From Rhodocyclales bacterium (GTDB lineage: Bacteria > Pseudomonadota > Gammaproteobacteria > Burkholderiales > Rhodocyclaceae), in NCBI GenBank assembly GCA_021286885.1, contig JAJTBM010000067.1, positions 1-10,552 on the forward strand: DNA of 10,552 nucleotides, in the 5' to 3' direction. This document shows, in pieces, positions 6,091 to 10,552 of the stretch. The number at the start of each line of letters is the position of its first letter. Positions within the stretch are counted from its first letter, which is position 1. The notes beneath the pieces were generated by a model. That model saw only the letters and a list, made by a program, of their open reading frames with translations, was not told the origin of the DNA and searched no databases. Made by a program: the position numbers and the translations under genes.

Positions 6091-7633
6091 CTTGCCTCCA
6101 CGGGGCCTTGCTCCACAGATCCTCTGCCACCTGGCCGAGGATGTCCCTTTGCAGCCGCGCCATGTGCGGGGCGTGCCAGCCCGCGACAAAGGCTGCGCCG
6201 CTGCGTAGCTCCGGGTCGTCGCCAGCCCAGGCCCGAAGTTGGGCGCGGGCTTGGGCCTCGTCATTGAGCCAGCCCAGCCCATCCTGATGTTCGGCCAGGG
6301 TCTTGAGGTAGCGCACGCTGGGCTTTTCGGGGATCAGGGGAAGCAGGAACTCCAAGCCGTAGCGCAGCCGCTTGAGGCTCACCCGCAGCGCGTGCAGGCG
6401 CTCGGCCTCCAGGCCGGTGGCGGCGGCGTGGCGCTTGCGGGCTTTCTTGCGCAACTCCTTGAGCTGGAGCCGGGCAAAGGTGGCAAGGTTGGCGGATTTG
6501 TCCAGGTTGCCGCTGTCCAGGGTGTGCAGTTCGGCGGCGAGCTTCAGCATCGGGTAGCCGTGGCGCCCCTGGCGCAGGATTTGAAGCGCCCGGGCCCGGG
6601 CGCGTTCCCGGGCTTCGTGGATCAGGCCCGCCAGCCGTTCGCAGCCCTGATCGGCCAAGCCCGATTCCAGCACCGGGTTGAGGATTTCGGCCAGCATTAC
6701 GTCCAGATCCCGGGCGTGGCCCAGTTCTTCGGCCAGGGTGCGGGCCTGGGTGGTCCAGTCTTCCACAAACTCGGCGGGCAGGGCCGGTTCGAACAGGCCC
6801 AGGGCGGAGCGCAGCCGGCGCAGGGCAACCCGCAGCTGGTGGATGAACTCCGGGTCTTCGCTCTCCAGGGCGCCGGAGGCGTTGCCCTGCCATTGGGCGA
6901 GGCAATCAAACGCGATCTGGCGGAAGGCGTCCACCGGGCTCATGTTTGCTTCGAGGCGGGAAGGGCGGGCGCGCTGGGATTTGGGGGCCTGGCCCAGGAA
7001 GAGGCGGTAGCCCCGCTGGGCCTTGCGCACATCTTCGGGCTGGAGGGGCAGATCCCGGGCCAGTTGCAGGGCGAGGGCGTACAGATCCCGGGGGTTGCCG
7101 CTCACCAGCTCCAGCTCCACCTCGCACAGGGGCTGGCTGCGGCCCTGGGTGGCGATGCTGCCCTGATCCAGCATCAGCAGGATCTGTACCCCCGGCGTGG
7201 GCGCCAGGGCCCAGGTGCTGCGCTCGAAGTGGGTGGTGAATACGGGCACCAGCTCGGGCTTGAGTTTGTCCAGCAGCTGGCGCACGCCGGCTTGATCCAC
7301 GTCGCTGAAATCGAAGGCGCCGGTAAAGGGCTTTTCCCATTCGGGCCGGGCGCTCAGGCCGCCCACCGAGGCGCTGGCACATTTGACGGTCTGGAGCAGC
7401 AGGTCGCCATCGCGCCGGGTGCGCAGGGCCATGCGCTGGCCCTTGAGCTGGAGTTCGGGGGTGTCGTAGTAGGTGTTTTCCAGCACCCCGGGGGTGCCCA
7501 CCAGGGGCGCCCGGGCCAGCACCGGATGGGCGCGCAGTTGTTCCAGGGCGGCAGGGTTCAGGGTCAGCTTGAGTTCGGTTTCCTGGCTCCTGGTGTGCCG
7601 TTGGGCTGTTATGGGATTGCCCCGCAGGCCCAA
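6086..7633 (-). CDS. CYTH-CHAD domain protein (inorganic triphosphatase / polyphosphate-binding)
   Basis: This protein of about 515 residues joins an N-terminal CYTH domain to a C-terminal CHAD domain. CYTH is a triphosphate tunnel fold that hydrolyses or binds tripolyphosphate with Mg2+. Its signature ExExK is seen as ETELK (18-22), followed by YYDTPELQLKGQRMALRTRRDG and QTVK with basic ligands, and the acidic strand EVELELVSG (171-179). CHAD is a helical domain rich in conserved His and Arg that binds polyphosphate. Its two repeats start at HQLRVALRRLRSALGLF (265-281) and HALRVSLKRLRYGLEFL (414-430), with LGHARDLDVM at 304-313. The start is a problem: no ATG or GTG precedes the CYTH motif in frame, and TTG 7633 is the only reasonable codon after the in-frame stop. 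Residue 15 (AGG, 7591-7589) occupies the place where relatives usually start with Met-Ser-Gln-Glu. The gene lies 115 bp after soxZ and 68 bp before sixA. Confidence 0.85.
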   Translation of the reverse strand: MGLRGNPITAQRHTRSQETELKLTLNPAALEQLRAHPVLARAPLVGTPGVLENTYYDTPELQLKGQRMALRTRRDGDLLLQTVKCASASVGGLSARPEWEKPFTGAFDFSDVDQAGVRQLLDKLKPELVPVFTTHFERSTWALAPTPGVQILLMLDQGSIATQGRSQPLCEVELELVSGNPRDLYALALQLARDLPLQPEDVRKAQRGYRLFLGQAPKSQRARPSRLEANMSPVDAFRQIAFDCLAQWQGNASGALESEDPEFIHQLRVALRRLRSALGLFEPALPAEFVEDWTTQARTLAEELGHARDLDVMLAEILNPVLESGLADQGCERLAGLIHEARERARARALQILRQGRHGYPMLKLAAELHTLDSGNLDKSANLATFARLQLKELRKKARKRHAAATGLEAERLHALRVSLKRLRYGLEFLLPLIPEKPSVRYLKTLAEHQDGLGWLNDEAQARAQLRAWAGDDPELRSGAAFVAGWHAPHMARLQRDILGQVAEDLWSKAPWRQG

Positions 7634-7635
7634 GA

Positions 7636-7667
7636 GCCCCAGGGTGGGCTGATTCTAGCCCTGGGGC
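7636..7667. other. Inverted repeat just upstream of the CYTH-CHAD start
   Basis: GCCCCAGGG (7636-7644) and CCCTGGGGC (7659-7667) form a 9-bp stem with a 14-nt loop. A competing stem GGGCT/AGCCC (7646-7650, 7657-7661) uses part of the same bases. In the minus-strand transcript the hairpin ends two bases before the likely TTG start and follows soxZ by about 80 bp. It could be a weak terminator after soxZ (no U-tract is present), or a structure that masks translation initiation. Confidence 0.35.
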
Positions 7668-7748
7668 GGGTCCCTGTCTTGTGCGGCTGGATGACAGTTG
7701 TACTTCACCACATCTGCATGGGCATGGCGTGGCCGCCGGGGGGCGGGC

Positions 7749-8069
7749 TCAGATCCGCAGCAGGTGCGTGCCGCCTTCGCCCAGGTTGTTGCGCCAGCGG
7801 ATTTCCAGCTCCGCACCCGCCCGGCTTTGGGGCAGGAACACGCTGAACAGGGGCTTATCCGCCAGGGCTGGGCCCAGGCTGAGGTTGAGGGCCGGCTGGC
7901 CTTCGAGCAGGATGTCCAGCTGGGCAATGTAGAGGGCAGGGACCAGGGCCCCGTCGGCCCCGCGCCGCAGGCCGGATTCGGAGGGGTGGTCGAGTTGCAG
8001 GCGCAGTTCGTGGCCACCGGCTGGGTCGGCAAACACGCGCACGCGCAGTGGCTTGTGGGTGTCGTCCAT
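7749..8069 (-). CDS. soxZ: SoxZ, thiosulfate-oxidation sulfur carrier subunit
   Basis: SoxZ is the small partner that binds SoxY. The SoxYZ complex carries sulfur intermediates, covalently attached to the SoxY cysteine, in the periplasm during thiosulfate oxidation. The 106-residue product is a predicted immunoglobulin-like beta sandwich with the family pattern HPSESGLRRGADGALVPALY (28-47), PLFSVFLPQSRAGAELEIRW (73-92) and a terminal NNLGEGG segment. It has no signal peptide, as expected for a protein exported together with SoxY. ATG 8069 is chosen over an upstream in-frame ATG (8102) because it lies four bases after the soxY stop and has GAGGA about 8 nt ahead. That Shine-Dalgarno is formed by the last codons of soxY, so translation is probably coupled. 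No soxX, A, B, C or D is present in the window. Confidence 0.85.
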   Translation of the reverse strand: MDDTHKPLRVRVFADPAGGHELRLQLDHPSESGLRRGADGALVPALYIAQLDILLEGQPALNLSLGPALADKPLFSVFLPQSRAGAELEIRWRNNLGEGGTHLLRI

Positions 8070-8073
8070 GGTG

Positions 8074-8577
8074 TCAATCCTCGTTGCCGCAGCCACCGGC
8101 AATCACCTTGATGGGGCGCAGCAGGGTGAATACGCCCTGACCGGTGTAGGCGATTACCCGCAGCCGGGTGCTTTCGGCCAGACGCAAACGGGTATGCAGT
8201 CGGGGGCGGGTGCCGGGCCCGAAGCGGGCGCGCAGGGTGAGCGGGTAGGGGTTGTGCTCGGCGATCAGCACCAGCTCCCGGGTGTCGGGCAGCAGGCTTT
8301 CTAGCTGGATGGGCACCGAGGCGCCGTTTTCGGCCAGCTCCGGCGCCTGGAGCAGGAGCCCGCCCTCGGGGGCGTAGGGGCTCGCAGGGGCATGCAGGAG
8401 GGCCAGCAGCGTTTCAAGACTGCGCGCCGCGAACGGGTCGGCCAGGGGGGCGGCCCAGCTCCGCCCGGGGCGCAGCAGGCCCAGCCCGGTGGGCAAGGCA
8501 AACCCTAGCAGCAGGCCTTGCAGCATCTGGCGGCGTTTGAGGCTGGCTGGCGTAGGCATGGGAGCCGGTGCGTGCAT
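8074..8577 (-). CDS. soxY: SoxY, thiosulfate-oxidation sulfur carrier protein
   Basis: SoxY holds the sulfur cargo on a cysteine at the end of a flexible C-terminal arm. This product (167 residues from ATG 8577) has a Tat-like signal peptide: KRRQML (14-19), a hydrophobic core to about 35, and a likely cleavage after SWA (40-42). The mature part shows the family beta-sandwich pattern (NGASVPIQLESLLPDTRELV, HNPYPLTLRARFGPGTRPRL), and ends in KVIAGGCGNED with Cys163. Typical SoxY proteins end in GGCGG; here GNED follows GGC, an arm slightly longer and acidic. ATG 8559 is an alternative start that would also keep the signal. Neither has a strong Shine-Dalgarno. The open frame extends upstream to 8778 in a shadow of the next gene and is not used. 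The gene begins 46 bp after the small Cys protein, and soxZ follows after 4 bp. Confidence 0.85.
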   Translation of the reverse strand: MHAPAPMPTPASLKRRQMLQGLLLGFALPTGLGLLRPGRSWAAPLADPFAARSLETLLALLHAPASPYAPEGGLLLQAPELAENGASVPIQLESLLPDTRELVLIAEHNPYPLTLRARFGPGTRPRLHTRLRLAESTRLRVIAYTGQGVFTLLRPIKVIAGGCGNED

Positions 8578-8623
8578 GGATCGGGCTGGGAGTGTTTGGG
8601 GTGGGGGCTTGGCGCGGTGGCGC

Positions 8624-8959
8624 TCAGAGCCCCTTGTCGATAAGCTCGTCGCGCAGCTGGCGCAGGCCTTCGGGCATGCGCAGGGTGGCCCGGTCCCAGC
8701 CTTCCAGGGCGAGCACGTCTTCGAGGCAGGCCTCCATGTGGGCGTGGGCCTGCCAGCTGGCGGCTTCGATGATTTCATGCACCCGCACGGAGGTTTCGCC
8801 CGAGTGGATGCAGCGCTGTTGATAGTGAATCAGGTCGCGTAGCTGACGAATCTCGCTCGCCACCTGGCCCGGGCAGGCGCACATGTAAATGGCGGCTTCT
8901 TCAACAATCTGGGTCAGGTCTGTGTCGCTGAAACGGTAGGTGCGTTCGACGGAGCTCAT
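8624..8959 (-). CDS. Small cysteine-containing protein of unknown function
   Basis: I do not recognise a named family. The 111-residue product starts at ATG 8959 with AAGGAAG about 8 nt upstream, a good Shine-Dalgarno. It has no signal peptide or membrane segment, so it should be cytoplasmic. It is mostly helical, with four cysteines: Cys27 and Cys29 in YMCACPGQVASEIRQLRDLI (25-44), Cys50 in HYQQRC, and Cys78 in HMEACLEDV. A CxC plus a third Cys in an N-terminal helical context could hold a metal or Fe-S centre, or act in thiol chemistry. It somewhat recalls BFD-like [2Fe-2S] folds, but the full four-Cys BFD spacing is not met. It lies between moaC and soxY on the same strand with short gaps (52 and 46 bp), which suggests co-transcription and a possible link to sulfur or cofactor handling. 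That link is inference. Confidence 0.75.
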   Translation of the reverse strand: MSSVERTYRFSDTDLTQIVEEAAIYMCACPGQVASEIRQLRDLIHYQQRCIHSGETSVRVHEIIEAASWQAHAHMEACLEDVLALEGWDRATLRMPEGLRQLRDELIDKGL

Positions 8960-9011
8960 GGGTTTTCTTCCTTGGGCGTGGACAGAAAAAACGTGGTGCC
9001 GGGATGGGGGC

Positions 9012-9527
9012 TTACGGCTCAGCCCGCCAGTGGCCGGATTTGCCGCCCTCCTTTTCGAGCAGGCGCACGCCTTCCATCACCATGCCTTTGTCTACGGCTT
9101 TACACATGTCGTAAATAGTCAGCAGGCCCACCTGCACGGCGGTGAGGGCTTCCATTTCGACCCCGGTGCGGCCCACGGTTTCGGCGGTGGCGGTGCAGCG
9201 CACCCCGTCGGGGGTTTCGATGCTGAATTCGACCGCAACCCGGGTGAGGGGGATGGGGTGGCACAGGGGGATCAGGTCGGCGGTGCGCTTGGCCCCCATG
9301 ATGGCGGCGATGCGGGCGATGCCGAGCACGTCGCCCTTTTTATTATTGCCGCTCTGGATGTGGGCCAGGGTGGCGGGCAGCATGCGGATCCGGCCCTCGG
9401 CCCGGGCGACCCGGCGGGTTTCGGACTTGGCGCCCACGTCCACCATATGGGCCTGGCCCTGGGCGTCGAAGTGGGTGAGGGGGCTTTCGGTGTTCGGAGT
9501 GGTGGCGGGCGTGGATGGGGTGCTCAT
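9012..9527 (-). CDS. moaC: Cyclic pyranopterin monophosphate synthase MoaC
   Basis: MoaC catalyses the second step of molybdenum cofactor synthesis. It converts the 3',8-cyclo-GTP product of MoaA into cyclic pyranopterin monophosphate in the cytoplasm. The 171-residue sequence holds the whole family pattern: [19 protein letters not shown] (27-45), [20 protein letters not shown] (63-82), [30 protein letters not shown] and [11 protein letters not shown]. Asp140 and Lys143 correspond to the Asp128/Lys131 catalytic pair of the Escherichia coli enzyme. The last block is [12 protein letters not shown]. The N-terminus before LTHFD carries about 15 extra Pro/Thr/Ser residues. ATG 9527 is the only good start, with a weak Shine-Dalgarno. 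No other moa or mog genes are visible nearby. Confidence 0.97.
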   Translation of the reverse strand: MSTPSTPATTPNTESPLTHFDAQGQAHMVDVGAKSETRRVARAEGRIRMLPATLAHIQSGNNKKGDVLGIARIAAIMGAKRTADLIPLCHPIPLTRVAVEFSIETPDGVRCTATAETVGRTGVEMEALTAVQVGLLTIYDMCKAVDKGMVMEGVRLLEKEGGKSGHWRAEP

Positions 9528-9589
9528 GATGCGGGCTGGGCCAGGATGGAACGGCCCGCATCATAGCAGGAGCCCCGGGGGGCTGCGCC

Positions 9590-10177
9590 TTACAGCTCGC
9601 CGTAACGCACGCAGAGGGTCCAGACCAAGTCGGCAAAGGCCCGCTGGTTAAAGCGCGGGCGCCCGCTCACGGTGAGGGCCAGCCGGGTCTTGCCGATGTG
9701 CATGGGCCAGAAACTGAGCCCGCTGATCCCGGCTGCATCCACGTTGCCCCAGCCATCCAGCAGGTGGTCGCCCAGCTGGCTGAGGGCAGCCAGGGCTTCG
9801 GCGGTGTCGGTGGCGTAGCCGGCACTGGCAAGGCAGAAGCCCATGCTGTCGGCGAGAACCGCCTGATGGGTGTCACTCAGCCCGGCCAGCAGGGCGGGCA
9901 GGGTTTCTTCCAGGGTGCCGCTGGGGGCGGGGCGGGGCTCGGGCCAGGCTTCGAGGCAGGCCTTCTCCTGAAGCCGCAGCAGCACATCCAGGGCGGCTTC
10001 ATCGTTATCACAGGCAGTCCAGGTGCGGGCCTGGGCGGCGCTCAGCAGGGGGCTGCTGGCCTCGTGCATGATCGACAGAAGGGCGCGCCGTTCGGCGTTT
10101 TCGTCGGCGCGGGCAATGGCATGCCACGCGCCGTAGGGCGTTACCGTGAGGTAGGAGCCGGGAACAATCTCAAGCAT
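9590..10177 (-). CDS. Roadblock/LC7-like protein, partner of the adjacent GTPase
   Basis: This 195-residue protein appears to have two parts. Residues 1-85 are not recognised. Residues about 90-195 resemble a Roadblock/LC7 (MglB-like) domain, with the typical core VLADSMGFCLASAGYATDTA (107-126), then EALAALSQLGDHLLDGW and a C-terminal strand-helix stretch (TRLALTVSGRPRFNQRAFAD). Such proteins bind small Ras-like GTPases and act as activators or scaffolds. ATG 10177 overlaps the 3' end of the GTPase gene by 8 nt, which implies coupled translation. A TTG one codon earlier is less likely. The arrangement supports a cognate GTPase/regulator pair. No membrane segment or signal is seen. The domain call rests on pattern recognition and would need a profile search. 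moaC begins 62 bp further on. Confidence 0.65.
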   Translation of the reverse strand: MLEIVPGSYLTVTPYGAWHAIARADENAERRALLSIMHEASSPLLSAAQARTWTACDNDEAALDVLLRLQEKACLEAWPEPRPAPSGTLEETLPALLAGLSDTHQAVLADSMGFCLASAGYATDTAEALAALSQLGDHLLDGWGNVDAAGISGLSFWPMHIGKTRLALTVSGRPRFNQRAFADLVWTLCVRYGEL

Positions 10178-10552
10178 CAACCAGTCCGGGGTTCAGGGTG
10201 TAGAGCAGGGCCTTGACCAGCATGGACACATCCTCCTTGCTGCGCGCATCCACCTGAAAAATGGCAGGCGTAGGCGAGTAATCGAGGGTGGCCAGCTTCT
10301 GGCGGTAGGCATCCAGATCAGGGAAGCGTACCCGGTCGGCGTGGGTCACGCCAATCACGACGGCGGTATCCTTGATGAAGTTCTTGAAGGCGTTCATGTA
10401 CACCTCCAGATCACCCAGGGGGTCGGGGTTGCTGTTGTTGATCAGCAGTACCAGACCGATTCCGCCCTCAGACAGGATTTCCCACATGAAGCTGAAGCGC
10501 TCTTGCCCGGGGGTGCCGTATAGCATCACCTTTTCACCGTCGGGCAGGTTGA
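10170..10552 (-). CDS. Ras-like GTPase of the COG2229 type (5' end outside the window)
   Basis: The C-terminal 126 residues of a small GTP-binding protein are visible; the N-terminus with the P-loop lies beyond the window edge. The G3 region reads VMLYGTPGQERFSFMWE. The PGQE core fits the COG2229 family of MglA/SRP-receptor-beta-like GTPases, in which the canonical DxxGQ Asp is replaced (here by Gly). LVLLINNSNPDPLGDLEVYM follows, where a membrane-linked or effector helix usually begins. GVTHADR is the G4 motif, with THAD in place of NKxD. The C-terminus (FQVDARSKEDVSMLVKALL) fits the final G-domain strand and helix, where G5 would be. The stop overlaps the Roadblock-like gene by 8 nt. In this family such pairs act as polarity or signalling switches. 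The specific role here is unknown. Confidence 0.85.
   Translation of the reverse strand, partial: NLPDGEKVMLYGTPGQERFSFMWEILSEGGIGLVLLINNSNPDPLGDLEVYMNAFKNFIKDTAVVIGVTHADRVRFPDLDAYRQKLATLDYSPTPAIFQVDARSKEDVSMLVKALLYTLNPGLVDA

Noticed and set aside
6018..6116. N-terminal extension of SixA by 33 residues
   Set aside because: SixA proteins start just before the RHG motif. The extension overlaps the end of the CYTH-CHAD gene and shows no family similarity.
6239..7846. Long plus-strand open frame (about 535 codons) antisense to the CYTH-CHAD gene
   Set aside because: The product is Gly/Gln/Ala-rich and featureless. The minus strand carries clear CYTH and CHAD motifs.
8578..8778. N-terminal extension of SoxY
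   Set aside because: It overlaps the 111-aa gene in another frame, and the Tat-like signal peptide needs to be N-terminal.
1..10552. CRISPR arrays, insertion sequences, tRNA or rRNA genes, integrase sites
   Set aside because: I saw no regularly spaced repeats, transposase motifs, terminal inverted repeats or RNA gene signatures anywhere in the window.

Overview
The window looks like chromosomal DNA from a high-GC proteobacterium, most likely a betaproteobacterium of the Rhodocyclales type. This rests on strongly G/C-ending codons, a three-gene proton-translocating transhydrogenase (pntAA-pntAB-pntB), SoxYZ sulfur carriers, and a SixA / CYTH-CHAD pair. The taxonomic placement is inference from gene content and style; there is no marker gene here.

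Left part (1-1325). The first 150 bases may hold the 3' end of an upstream gene. A lower-GC intergenic stretch rich in inverted repeats follows, then a PP2C-type Ser/Thr phosphatase gene (430-1234, +). That gene appears broken: N- and C-terminal parts lie in different frames, and the segment that should carry the metal-binding DGMGG motif is missing. A GC-rich hairpin separates it from the convergent corA.

Middle part (1326-5383). corA (-), a CorA-family divalent cation channel with the GMN signature, is divergent from the tightly packed pntAA-pntAB-pntB operon (+). That operon encodes the membrane enzyme that couples hydride transfer between NAD(H) and NADP(H) to proton movement. The 190-bp divergent intergenic region holds a perfect 12-bp palindrome.

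Right part (5452-10552). Eight genes lie head to tail on the minus strand. In transcription order they are: a Ras-like COG2229-type GTPase (cut by the window edge); a Roadblock-like protein that overlaps it by 8 nt; moaC (molybdopterin precursor synthesis); a small Cys-containing protein of unknown function; soxY and soxZ (periplasmic sulfur carrier, translationally coupled); a CYTH-CHAD protein (predicted polyphosphate-related); and sixA (phosphohistidine phosphatase). A long hairpin with a U-tract on the minus strand closes the run downstream of sixA.

Most of the window is ordinary housekeeping sequence. The points most worth checking are the active-site deletion in the PP2C gene, the soxYZ pair without any other sox gene in view but next to a conserved-looking Cys protein and moaC, the GTPase/Roadblock pair with an altered G3 motif, and the CYTH-CHAD gene without a normal start codon.
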